A DNA stretch of 41,723 nt, taken from assembly GCA_036374795.1 (NCBI GenBank), contig DASUTC010000240.1, positions 1 to 41,723 of the forward strand, given 5' to 3'. The notes beneath the pieces are model-generated. The model ran no database searches. It worked only from the letters and a program-made list of their open reading frames with translations, and was not told the origin of the DNA. Shown here piece by piece: positions 16,510 to 23,973 of the stretch. Position 1 is the first letter of the stretch. The number at the start of each line of letters is the position of its first letter. Origin of the DNA: Herpetosiphonaceae bacterium. Its GTDB lineage: Bacteria; Chloroflexota; Chloroflexia; Chloroflexales; Kallotenuaceae. Both the position numbers and the translations under genes were made by a program.

Positions 16510-17625
16510 TCAGTTGGATTCGATCCGCTCGAACGCCAGATCGTAGTTGCGCGATGGGATCGAGCCCAGCCGCTCCGGCCAGCGGCCGGTGATCGTCGTG
16601 ATGATCTTGCCGACATGCTCGTGACTATTCTCGATAAAGAGCGTGTAGCGCTGCTGTATCCCCGCCGCGACGGTGCCAGCCAGGAACAGGCCAGGTATGT
16701 TTGTCTCCATCGTCGCCGGGTCGAAGACGGGCACGCGGTTTTCTCCCCGAATCTCGACGCCGATCATCTCCAGCAGATGCTGCTCGCCGCGAAAGCCTGT
16801 GTTGAGCAGAACAAAGTCGGTGGGGTGCAGGATCGGCTCGTCGCTCGCATCGCGGCTTGCCGTGGAAGCCAGCACGACATGGGTCGCTGTGATCTCGACC
16901 GGTATCGTCTCAGGCAGGAAGCCGATCGTTCCCGCCTCGATCTGCGCCATCAGGTCCGGCAGCAGCCAGTGCTTAACGCGCTGCTCGTCGAACTGGGCGC
17001 GGCGATAGCTCAGCGTTACCTGAGCCCCCGCCCGCCAGCAGCGCAGCGCGGCCTCTACCGCTGAGTTTTTACCACCGATAATCAGTAATTTTCTACGAAA
17101 ATAGTCATGAGGATCACGGAAGTAGTACGAGACATGCGGCAGGTGCTCGCCCGGAAGATGCAGCCGGTTCGGCCCGTGCATATCGCCGATGGCAAGCACG
17201 ACGCGCCTGCTACGGTAGCACCGCTCGCCGGTCAACGGCTGCGTCGTCAGCACAAACTCGTCCGAAGCGCGCTCAAGCGACGTTACCGGCTCGTAGGTGT
17301 TAATCTGGAGATCGAACTGCTCGACGATACCGCGCAGATAGGCCAGGTATTCCTCGCCGGTGATGCGCTGCTGATGATTGTTCTGGATCGGCACGCCCGC
17401 CAGCGCGAGGCGCTCCGTGGTGCTGAAAAAGTGGGTATTGCGCGGCCACCACGTCAGCGTGTAGCCAATCTGCCGCGCGTCGAGCTGGATGTAGTCGATG
17501 CCCGCGCGCTTGCAGCACACCGCCAGCTCCAGGCCGATCGGCCCCGCTCCGATGATCGCCAGGTCGTATATGTGCGGATCGGTGTGATCCCGCTGTGGAA
17601 GTTGATTCACGATACGCTGCCTCAT
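16510..17625 (-). CDS. YpdA-like FAD/NAD(P)-dependent flavoprotein
   Basis: A 371-aa two-dinucleotide-binding flavoprotein most like YpdA, proposed as bacillithiol-disulfide reductase in Firmicutes. The FAD site is at the N-terminus ([13 protein letters not shown]). [20 protein letters not shown] stretch matches the YpdA-type 'THxTFFSSxE' segment, and RVVLAIGD is the ATG-like motif. The NAD(P)H site is [15 protein letters not shown]. The C-terminal PGLFLAGT and [13 protein letters not shown] close the FAD domain. There is no CxxC redox pair of thioredoxin reductases. Whether this organism makes bacillithiol is not shown here, so the substrate is open. It is a single gene, divergent from the oxygenase operon at 17863. 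Confidence 0.8.
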   Translation of the reverse strand: MRQRIVNQLPQRDHTDPHIYDLAIIGAGPIGLELAVCCKRAGIDYIQLDARQIGYTLTWWPRNTHFFSTTERLALAGVPIQNNHQQRITGEEYLAYLRGIVEQFDLQINTYEPVTSLERASDEFVLTTQPLTGERCYRSRRVVLAIGDMHGPNRLHLPGEHLPHVSYYFRDPHDYFRRKLLIIGGKNSAVEAALRCWRAGAQVTLSYRRAQFDEQRVKHWLLPDLMAQIEAGTIGFLPETIPVEITATHVVLASTASRDASDEPILHPTDFVLLNTGFRGEQHLLEMIGVEIRGENRVPVFDPATMETNIPGLFLAGTVAAGIQQRYTLFIENSHEHVGKIITTITGRWPERLGSIPSRNYDLAFERIESN

Positions 17626-17803
17626 GTGGGAACCACCCGCCGGTCGATCCCAAGCTGATTACTATGACAGTGTACCGCAATCGGCACACGAGATCCGCCC
17701 AGGTGAGATCGGCAGCGCCCGTCAGGCCAGACACGAACAAGACCGTTGGGCGATGACGAGATGGCAAGATCCAGGCTGAATCTCTTTCATGGGCACGCGG
17801 ACA

Positions 17804-17812
17804 TGCTATAAT
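17804..17812 (+). promoter_or_regulatory. Extended -10 promoter for the MpaB/NDH-2-like operon
   Basis: TGCTATAAT (17804-17812) is a consensus extended -10, 50 nt before the ATG at 17863. The -35 region 17 nt upstream (CTTTCA, 17784-17789) is poor, as expected for extended -10 promoters. Confidence 0.6.
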
Positions 17813-17862
17813 CAGCACACAATTAATCCCCGTGCCATCGGCCACTGGAGCATACAACCACC

Positions 17863-19005
17863 ATGCACTACACGAATACCCTCCTCGATCGGCTGCGATT
17901 CGTCGGCGACCCCGATCCCGATCGGATCGTTGCCGAGCTTGCTCGCGACGGTCAGATCGAAACCGTCAACCACCTGCTTCGTCACCTGATTCACAACGCC
18001 CAGCCCATCCCGGCGGAGCTACCCGATAACATCGAGTTGTGGCTGCGCGATATGGCGCAGCTTCCTGCCTGGGTCGATCGCGCGCGGATCGATCGCGCCG
18101 CGACATTCTTTGTCGAGCACGGCATGGCGATCACGCTGCTCCTCAGCACCAGCGGCCTGGTCGGCTGCTACGCGGCGCACAAAGGTGTTAAGGTGATGAC
18201 CTTTACCTATCGCATGGGCCAGAATCCTTATCATCGCATCGCCGAAACCGGCCAGTTCGTGTTGTCGGCGCTCACGCCCGGCGGCCTCTTCGAGCAGGGT
18301 CGCGGCCTGCTGACCACGCTCAAGGTACGGCTGATGCACGCAGCGGTGCGCTACCTGATCCGGCAAACCGGACGATGGGACGAGGCCACGCTGGGTGTTC
18401 CGATCAATCAGGAGGACCTGCTGGGTACGCTGATGGTCTTTTCGTACGGGATCATCTGGGGGCTGCGTGAGCTTGGTACCCACGTGACCGACGAGCAGGC
18501 CGAGGATTATCTGTATGCCTGGCGCGTGATCGGCAGCATCCTGGGGATCGACCCGACGGTAATGCCTACGTGCTGCGAAGACGCGCACGCGCTGTCGCTC
18601 AAGATCGCGCAGCGCCAGCACGGACCGTCGCCTGAGGGTGTGCAGATGACGCGGGCGCTGTTGCAGATGCACGCCGATCTGATCCCTGGCACAACCTTCG
18701 ACGGCATCGTACCCGCGCTGATCCGCAAGACGATCGGCGACGAGATCGCCGACTGGCTGGATATTCCGCGCAGCTCGTGGGAGATCGTCGTCAAGCACGT
18801 CAAGAGTGCGGGAGCGATTCTGGATCATCTCGACCGCGCGACGGGCACTGCTGCCACGGTCGTCGATCGGGTAGGCATTGCGCTCTTACAGCGTGAGGCG
18901 ATCCGTGTGGCCGAGTATGAGCGTGGCGCGTTTGCGATCCCGACCGACCTGCGCGATGCGTGGGCCAGCAAAGGCCTGTCTATTGCCCAGGAGCCGCATC
19001 TATGA
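17863..19005 (+). CDS. Oxygenase MpaB / rubber oxygenase family protein (DUF2236)
   Basis: A 380-aa protein of the MpaB/Lcp superfamily, haem-dependent oxygenases that include latex-clearing protein and fungal mycophenolic-acid pathway enzymes. Hallmarks are the central VRLMHAAVRYLI helix with a His ligand candidate, then PINQEDLLGTLMVFSYGIIWGLRELG, and the C-terminal DEIADWLDIPRSSW region. It has no clear signal peptide. The stop overlaps the next gene's start (ATGA), so it is translationally coupled to an NDH-2-like flavoprotein, which may supply electrons or share a lipid-modifying role. The real substrate is unknown. An extended -10 promoter lies 50 nt upstream. Confidence 0.78.
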   Translation: MHYTNTLLDRLRFVGDPDPDRIVAELARDGQIETVNHLLRHLIHNAQPIPAELPDNIELWLRDMAQLPAWVDRARIDRAATFFVEHGMAITLLLSTSGLVGCYAAHKGVKVMTFTYRMGQNPYHRIAETGQFVLSALTPGGLFEQGRGLLTTLKVRLMHAAVRYLIRQTGRWDEATLGVPINQEDLLGTLMVFSYGIIWGLRELGTHVTDEQAEDYLYAWRVIGSILGIDPTVMPTCCEDAHALSLKIAQRQHGPSPEGVQMTRALLQMHADLIPGTTFDGIVPALIRKTIGDEIADWLDIPRSSWEIVVKHVKSAGAILDHLDRATGTAATVVDRVGIALLQREAIRVAEYERGAFAIPTDLRDAWASKGLSIAQEPHL

Positions 19006-20603
19006 GCCGTCCGGTGCGCGTGCTGATGCTCGGCGGCGGCTATGTTGCGATCGGCCTGATCCGCAGCCTGCGCCAGGCGATCCGGCGCGGCGAGATCGAG
19101 GTCACGGTGGTCAGCCGCGAAAACTATCATGTCTTCCACGGCTTCGTGCCCGATCTGGTCACGGGACGCATCGGCCCCGACCAGATCCTCAGCCCCGCGC
19201 GGCGGGTGCTCAAGCCTGCGCGCCTGCATGTCGCCGAGATCGAGGCGATCGACCTTGAGCGCCGACGGGTGACGACCAGCCGCAAGCTCGATGGGCGAGT
19301 CTACGAGCTGGATTACGATCATCTGGTGCTTGGCCTTGGCTCGCGCGATAATCTGACGGCCTATCCGGGCCTGGCCGAGCACGCCTTTCGGCTGAAGACG
19401 TACGACGACTGTTTTCAACTACGCAATCATATTCTGACGATGCTTGAGCTGGCGCAGATCGAGCCGGACCCGATCGAGCGGCGGCGGCTGCTGACCTTTT
19501 TTGTCGCCGGTGGCGGCTATGCCGGGACTGAGGTCGCCGCTAATCTCTGCGAGTATCTGCGCAAACTGATCCGACGCGACTATCCGCAGCTTGCGGGCAA
19601 TGCCTGGCGCGTTGTGCTGGTCCACCCCGACACGGCGATTTTGCCGGAGCTGGCTGGCACGAGCGGTGATACCAGCCAGCGCAGGGCGTTTCCCCGGCTG
19701 GTGGCCTACGCGACTGAGCATTTGCGGCGTCTCGGCGTGGAGGTGCTGACGGAGACACGAGTCGTCTGGACGACGCCCGGCGAGGTTGGGCTGTCGAATG
19801 GGCAGCGCATCCCGGCGCGGACGATCATCAGCGCGGTTGGCACCCGGCCAGCCAGCCTGATCGAGCAGTTGCCGCTCGATCGCGCCGCGAGTGGAAAGGT
19901 TCGGGTCGATGCGGATCTGCGGGTTGCCGGGCAGCCCAACGTGTGGGCCGGTGGTGACTGTGCCGCCGTGCCGCATCCACACGGCGGCATTTGCCCGCCG
20001 GTCGCGGTGTACGCGCTGGAGCACGGCAAGCAGATCGGCAAGAATCTGCTGCGCGTCGTCGGCGGGCAGGTGCCACAGCCGTTTCACTACGTCGCGTTTG
20101 GTCAGGGCGTGGCGATCGGGCGCCGCCATGCCGTAGCGGAGGTCAAAGGCTTCCAGATGAAGGGCAGGCTGGCCTGGGTGATCGGGCGGGTGCTGCTGCT
20201 GATGTATGTGCCGAGCGGCGAGCGGCGGGTGCGGCTGCTGCTCGACTGGCTGATGAGCTGGCTCTTCGGGCGCAACGCGGTCGAGGCCAGCGTGGCCGAC
20301 GCCGACGACTACGAGATCTGCCACCATGTCTTTCAGCCGGGCGAGATCATCGTCGAGCAGGGCCAGCGCGGGCGGTACATCTACCTGATTATGGAGGGCG
20401 AGGTCGAGGTGCTCGATCGGTGCAATGCAGGCGAGACGATTCGCCAGACGCTTGGACCCGGCAGCCACTTCGGGCACACCACGCTTAACGGAGATCGCGA
20501 GCGGGCGATCCGCGCGCGAACCTGCGTGCAGGCGGTCACGGTGCGCGCCGATCAAGCGCGGCGGCTGCGACAGGTGCTCGCCCCGCTGACGGCGGTCGAG
20601 TAG
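19002..20603 (+). CDS. NDH-2-like FAD oxidoreductase fused to a cNMP-binding domain
   Basis: A 533-aa fusion. Residues 1-~400 are a type II NADH dehydrogenase-like flavoprotein: FAD site VLMLGGGYVAIG, NAD(P)H site FFVAGGGYAGTEVAANL, the ISAVGTRP strand and the FAD-contacting NVWAGGDCA then GGICPPVAVYALEHGKQIG. A hydrophobic GRLAWVIGRVLLLMYV stretch, typical of the membrane-associating end, follows. Residues ~435-530 form a cyclic-nucleotide-binding beta-barrel (FQPGEIIVEQGQRGRYIYLIMEGEVEVL, split here as FQPGEIIVEQ and YIYLIMEGEVEVL). In the phosphate-binding cassette the usual FGE reads FGH (H492), while Arg501 is kept. Start ATG 19002 overlaps the previous stop and has AGGAG 8 nt upstream. 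Redox activity gated by a ligand is the simplest idea, unproven. Confidence 0.85.
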   Translation: MSRPVRVLMLGGGYVAIGLIRSLRQAIRRGEIEVTVVSRENYHVFHGFVPDLVTGRIGPDQILSPARRVLKPARLHVAEIEAIDLERRRVTTSRKLDGRVYELDYDHLVLGLGSRDNLTAYPGLAEHAFRLKTYDDCFQLRNHILTMLELAQIEPDPIERRRLLTFFVAGGGYAGTEVAANLCEYLRKLIRRDYPQLAGNAWRVVLVHPDTAILPELAGTSGDTSQRRAFPRLVAYATEHLRRLGVEVLTETRVVWTTPGEVGLSNGQRIPARTIISAVGTRPASLIEQLPLDRAASGKVRVDADLRVAGQPNVWAGGDCAAVPHPHGGICPPVAVYALEHGKQIGKNLLRVVGGQVPQPFHYVAFGQGVAIGRRHAVAEVKGFQMKGRLAWVIGRVLLLMYVPSGERRVRLLLDWLMSWLFGRNAVEASVADADDYEICHHVFQPGEIIVEQGQRGRYIYLIMEGEVEVLDRCNAGETIRQTLGPGSHFGHTTLNGDRERAIRARTCVQAVTVRADQARRLRQVLAPLTAVE

Positions 20604-20650
20604 CCCTAGATTGACATAATTGACGATTGCCAGAAACGGAACGGATCGGC

Positions 20651-20719
20651 GCTGTGATTCATTGCTGTGATTCATTCGCTCCCGGCGATTTCCTGGTATG
20701 AGAGTTGGTAGGCTCTCAT
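20651..20719 (+). promoter_or_regulatory. Direct and inverted repeats upstream of doxX
   Basis: Two perfect adjacent copies of the 13-mer GCTGTGATTCATT (20651-20663 and 20664-20676) are followed by an inverted repeat, ATGAGAG (20698-20704) and CTCTCAT (20713-20719), with an 8-nt loop. Tandem 13-mers one helical turn-plus apart suit a direct-repeat-binding regulator; the inverted repeat may be an operator or the end of the upstream transcript. Roles are inferred from position only. Confidence 0.5.
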
Positions 20720-20751
20720 CGGACGGTAGGTGATCGCATGGAGGAAATCAC

Positions 20752-21354
20752 ATGTGGAGACGATCTAACACTTCGACCAGGGACCTGGGGCTGCTGGCGC
20801 TTCGGCTAACGGCGGGCGGACTCATGGCCGGGCACGGCGCTCAGAAGCTCTTTGGCGCGTTCGGCGGCTACGGGCTGGAAGGCACCGGCGGCTGGCTCGA
20901 ATCGATCGGACTGAAGCCGGGCAAGAACTGGGCGATGATGGCAGGCGGAGCCGAGTTCGGCAGCGGCATGCTGACGGCGCTGGGCTTTTTGCATCCTCTG
21001 GGGCCGATCTCGATGTTTGGCCCGATGATCATGGCCTGGACGACAGTCCACACAGGCAAGCCGATCTGGGCGACGAGCGGTGGAGCGGAGCTGCCGCTGA
21101 TGTATCTGGCCACTGCGAGCGCGCTCGGTCTGACCGGACCAGGAAGCTACTCGCTCGACGAAGCCTTCGGCGTCGAGGTGCCGACGTCGCTTGTGCTGCT
21201 GACGGCAGCCGGCGTCGCAGCCGGTATCGGCGCGGGGATCATGATGCAGGAGCCGCCGCCGCAGGAGCAGGCGGACGAGGCCGGTGGCGAGCTTCAGGCT
21301 GGCACGGAGGCCGGTGGTGAAGGCATCGACACGGCGCTGGCGGCAGGCGAGTAG
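20752..21354 (+). CDS. DoxX family membrane protein
   Basis: A 200-aa DoxX-family inner-membrane protein. The conserved start of the family is clear: LALRLTAGGLMAGHGAQKLFGAF (in order LRLTAGGLMAGHGAQKLFG), then GGWLESIGLKPGKNWAMMAG. Four hydrophobic segments end by ~residue 165; the last 35 residues are acidic and Gly/Ala-rich, longer than the usual family end. GGAGG lies 7 nt before the ATG. DoxX proteins are linked to quinone or thiol redox at the membrane in several bacteria, and the nearby flavoprotein fits that theme, but the function here is not shown. Confidence 0.87.
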   Translation: MWRRSNTSTRDLGLLALRLTAGGLMAGHGAQKLFGAFGGYGLEGTGGWLESIGLKPGKNWAMMAGGAEFGSGMLTALGFLHPLGPISMFGPMIMAWTTVHTGKPIWATSGGAELPLMYLATASALGLTGPGSYSLDEAFGVEVPTSLVLLTAAGVAAGIGAGIMMQEPPPQEQADEAGGELQAGTEAGGEGIDTALAAGE

Positions 21355-21358
21355 TAAC

Positions 21359-21390
21359 GGAAGAACAACGGAACAAAGAACAAACAGGGA
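21359..21390 (+). repeat. GAACAAAG-type repeat after doxX
   Basis: A short degenerate block of AAGAACAA / CGGAACAAAGAACAAAC units lies 5 nt after the doxX stop codon. It belongs to the same family as the arrays at 7574, 13971 and 34082. The rest of the gap to 21620 holds a 27-bp palindrome and a possible promoter, and no gene. Confidence 0.7.
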
Positions 21391-21540
21391 GTCCCCCATC
21401 CACTCCTTTCTTTCTTGCGCCCCCGCTCTTATCGCAACCTGGGTACCTCTGGGTGGAGCAGCCTGCCGACGTTCGGGGAAGGGGGCGTGGGTGAGGGCAT
21501 CCCAATTGACACGTATGCTATGCTGCATGGGCAGAACCGC

Positions 21541-21567
21541 GGCGATCCTCAACGGTTGAGGATCGCC
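21541..21567. promoter_or_regulatory. 27-bp near-perfect palindrome upstream of the cupredoxin gene
   Basis: GGCGATCCTCAAC (21541-21553) and GTTGAGGATCGCC (21555-21567) are exact complements around a single base. It ends 23 nt before a TTGACA box (21590-21595) that could serve as -35 for the gene starting at 21621; the -10 candidate AGTAAA (21613-21618) is weak. The palindrome may be an operator or a terminator for the doxX side; no T tract follows. Confidence 0.5.
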
Positions 21568-21620
21568 GCCGCGATCATCGTCATCCAAGTTGACATATTA
21601 CTTGTGCGTGTGAGTAAACT

Positions 21621-23639
21621 ATGCTCATGATGATCGGTCGAACTACCCGATGGACTCATACGGTCCTCTGTGCTCTCACGCCGCCTCTGCGGGCTGCGGC
21701 GCTTGTGATCGGAGCGCTTGGGGCGCTGATAATCCTCGCCGCCTGCGGCGCGCTGGATGAGGCGGATATTCGCCTCGCGATGAAAGATAACACCTTTGGC
21801 CCCCAGGTGGTGCGCGTGCCGGTCGGAGGAACGCTCCAGATCGAGAACGAGGGGCGCAATCCGCACAATGTCTACGCCGTCGACAGCTCGTGGTCTACCG
21901 CCGCTAGCTTCGGCAGCGTGGCAATGCCGCCCGGCGCGGCTACCCGGATCACGTTTGATCGGGCGGGGCGCTATCCATTCTACTGCTCGTTCCATGCAAC
22001 AGCCGACGGGCGGCGCGGTATGGTTGGGGTGCTGATCGTCGGCGATGCGATCGGCGAGACGCTTGAGACTGACGAGCGCGCGACGCCTCGGCAGGCCGCC
22101 AGCGGCGGTGTGCGCCGCGTGCCGGAGCAGTATCCTGCCATTCAGGACGCTATTGATGCGGCAGTGCCCGGGGATCTGATCCTGATCGGCCCCGGTATCT
22201 ACCACGAGCAGGTGACGGTGACAACGCCCTCGCTGGTCATCCGTGGCACCGATCGCAACCTGGTTATTCTTGATGGCGAGTTCCAGCGCGTCAACGGCAT
22301 TGAGGTGCTGGCAGCCGATGGCGTAGCCGTTGAAAATATCACCGCGCGAAACTATCTCTTGAACGGTTTCTACTGGACGGGTGTCACCGGCTATCGCGGC
22401 TCGTACCTGACGGCCTACAACAACGGCGATTATGGCGTGTACGCCTTCGACTCGGTGGATGGCGTGTTCGATCACTCCTACGCATCGGGATCGCCCGATT
22501 CGGGCTTCTACATCGGCCAGTGCTATCCCTGCAAAGCGGTCATCAACGATGTGATCGCCGAGCATAACGCCCTGGGCTACTCCGGCACCAACGCGGGCGG
22601 CGATCTGTATATTGTCCGCTCGATCTGGCGCAACAATATGGCCGGGATCGTGCCCAACTCGCTCGATACCGAGCTTAACCCGCCGGAGCGCGAGACGACG
22701 ATCGTCGCCAATCTGATCGAGAACAACAACAACATCGCCGCGCCGACTCATCCGCTCCAGTATCCGGCGCTCGGCAACGGTATCGTGCTGGCCGGTGGTG
22801 TTGGTAATGTCGTCGCCCGCAATGTGATTGTCGATCACGCCAGGCACGGCGTGATGGTCGCGCCCAACATCGACCGGAATCTCTGGTTTGCAAGCGATAA
22901 TCGCGTCGAGGATAACATCATCCGGGGATCGGGGAGGGCTGACCTCGCGCTGGCCGGTCCTGCGGGTAGCGGTAATTGCTTCTCCGGCAACCAGGCCCGG
23001 CAGACGATGCCGCCGGGCCTTGAGCTGCTCCACGGCTGCGCCGACCTGCGACTTCCGCTTGGCGGCGATCTCTCGACAACCACCGAGACGCTCGGCTTCG
23101 TCGCGCAGGCAAAGCGCGGCGACTATCCGCATAACGAGGTGCAGCGCCAGCCGGTGCCGCCGCCGCAGCCACCGCTGCCGGGCGGTGCCGACGCGCCGGT
23201 TCGTCCGGCGCATCAGGTCTTCGCAAGCTATGACGAGGTCGATCTGCGCAACCTTGCATCGCTCGAACCGCCCGCAGCAGCTCAGGAGCTCGCTTCAACG
23301 CAGCCACAGGAGGTCGTCGTGGCAGGTCTTACCGTTACACAGCCCGGCTTCTGGCAGCTTCTCTTCGGCCTGTACGGCTATGTGCTGCCGTTCATCCTGC
23401 TGGCGGCCTGGGTTTCGCTCGCATTCTGGGATCTTGCCCGCCAGGAGACGATCGGGCGTGGTCGGGCGCTGGCCTGGGTAGCGATCATTCTGCTGGTCCC
23501 ATTCCTTGGCGTGATCGCCTACCATGCCTTCGGCGGCGCGAAGATCGCGGGCTGGCTGCGCGCGGCTATTGTCGGCGGCGGCCTGCTGGCGTACCTGCTG
23601 ATCGTCGGCATCGGGCTGGCAATCGGTGGTGTGTTCTAG
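21621..23639 (+). CDS. Cupredoxin / parallel beta-helix / membrane-anchor lipoprotein
   Basis: A 672-aa envelope protein with an unusual order of parts. An N-terminal signal with lipobox (LAAC, Cys42) anchors it outside the membrane. Residues ~48-140 are a plastocyanin-type cupredoxin with all four type 1 copper ligands in place: H82 (NPHNVYAV), C122 and H125 (YPFYCSFHA) and M134. Residues ~155-480 are right-handed beta-helix repeats of the PbH1/NosD type (repeated N-G-I/V-x-V-A-x-N turns such as GNGIVLAGGVGNVVARNVIV). After a Pro-rich linker, residues ~575-672 form three hydrophobic helices resembling PLDc_N (YGYVLPFILLAAWVSLAFW, then ILLVPFLGVIAYHAF). ATG 21621 is used; ATG 21627 or 21630 are possible. 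Electron transfer at the cell surface with glycan binding is a guess. Confidence 0.82.
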   Translation: MLMMIGRTTRWTHTVLCALTPPLRAAALVIGALGALIILAACGALDEADIRLAMKDNTFGPQVVRVPVGGTLQIENEGRNPHNVYAVDSSWSTAASFGSVAMPPGAATRITFDRAGRYPFYCSFHATADGRRGMVGVLIVGDAIGETLETDERATPRQAASGGVRRVPEQYPAIQDAIDAAVPGDLILIGPGIYHEQVTVTTPSLVIRGTDRNLVILDGEFQRVNGIEVLAADGVAVENITARNYLLNGFYWTGVTGYRGSYLTAYNNGDYGVYAFDSVDGVFDHSYASGSPDSGFYIGQCYPCKAVINDVIAEHNALGYSGTNAGGDLYIVRSIWRNNMAGIVPNSLDTELNPPERETTIVANLIENNNNIAAPTHPLQYPALGNGIVLAGGVGNVVARNVIVDHARHGVMVAPNIDRNLWFASDNRVEDNIIRGSGRADLALAGPAGSGNCFSGNQARQTMPPGLELLHGCADLRLPLGGDLSTTTETLGFVAQAKRGDYPHNEVQRQPVPPPQPPLPGGADAPVRPAHQVFASYDEVDLRNLASLEPPAAAQELASTQPQEVVVAGLTVTQPGFWQLLFGLYGYVLPFILLAAWVSLAFWDLARQETIGRGRALAWVAIILLVPFLGVIAYHAFGGAKIAGWLRAAIVGGGLLAYLLIVGIGLAIGGVF

Positions 23640-23694
23640 CGCCGATTCTGGATCAGCGTGCGCTAGCGTGGCGTTTGACGGAAGCGTGACGGGT

Positions 23695-23877
23695 TCACCC
23701 CTGGGTCAGGCCCAGCAGCGCCAGGATCGCGCCGATGACCGACGGCAGCACCAGCGTCGCACGTCCAATCCAGCGCTGAGCGGTCAGCGACAACTGCCCA
23801 AGCGACGAGTCGAAGACGGTCGAGGTGATGAGCAGGATCAGCACGGCGACGACAAACATGACGCAGGCAAGCAGCAC
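23695..23877 (-). CDS. Small two-helix membrane protein, unknown
   Basis: A 60-aa frame beginning with GTG (23877), or ATG at 23859, encodes two hydrophobic helices (LLACVMFVVAVLILLIT and ATLVLPSVIGAILALLGL) joined by a short polar loop. No ribosome site is clear, and there is no known family that I recognise. It is included because its composition is that of a membrane protein rather than a random shadow; the opposite frame reads as low-complexity. Treat as tentative. Confidence 0.4.
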   Translation of the reverse strand: MLLACVMFVVAVLILLITSTVFDSSLGQLSLTAQRWIGRATLVLPSVIGAILALLGLTQG

Positions 23878-23883
23878 GGATTA

Positions 23884-23917
23884 TCAATGTAATATAATGG
23901 GGCCTTTACTACATTGA
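23884..23917. promoter_or_regulatory. Inverted repeat with AT-rich centre upstream of the small membrane gene
   Basis: TCAATGTA (23884-23891) and TACATTGA (23910-23917) form an 8-bp inverted repeat separated by 18 nt, just upstream of the small minus-strand gene and after the 3' end of the gene that ends at 23974. It contains the AT-rich TATAATGG core. It could be an operator; no matching regulator gene is adjacent. Confidence 0.35.
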
Positions 23918-23973
23918 CGACCTGAATTTGGAGTTCTTCCCCTGGTTCCGGTTCTCAGTGCTTTATTCGTTCC

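Noticed and set aside
21549-23213. 554-codon open frame on the minus strand
   Set aside because: It is antisense to the cupredoxin/beta-helix gene, whose lipobox and four copper ligands are clear on the plus strand. The opposite frame shows no domain.
23694-23892. Plus-strand 88-codon frame starting at 23626
   Set aside because: It overlaps the end of the cupredoxin gene, is low-complexity (Gln/Arg/Asp-rich) and reads as the shadow of the small membrane protein on the other strand.
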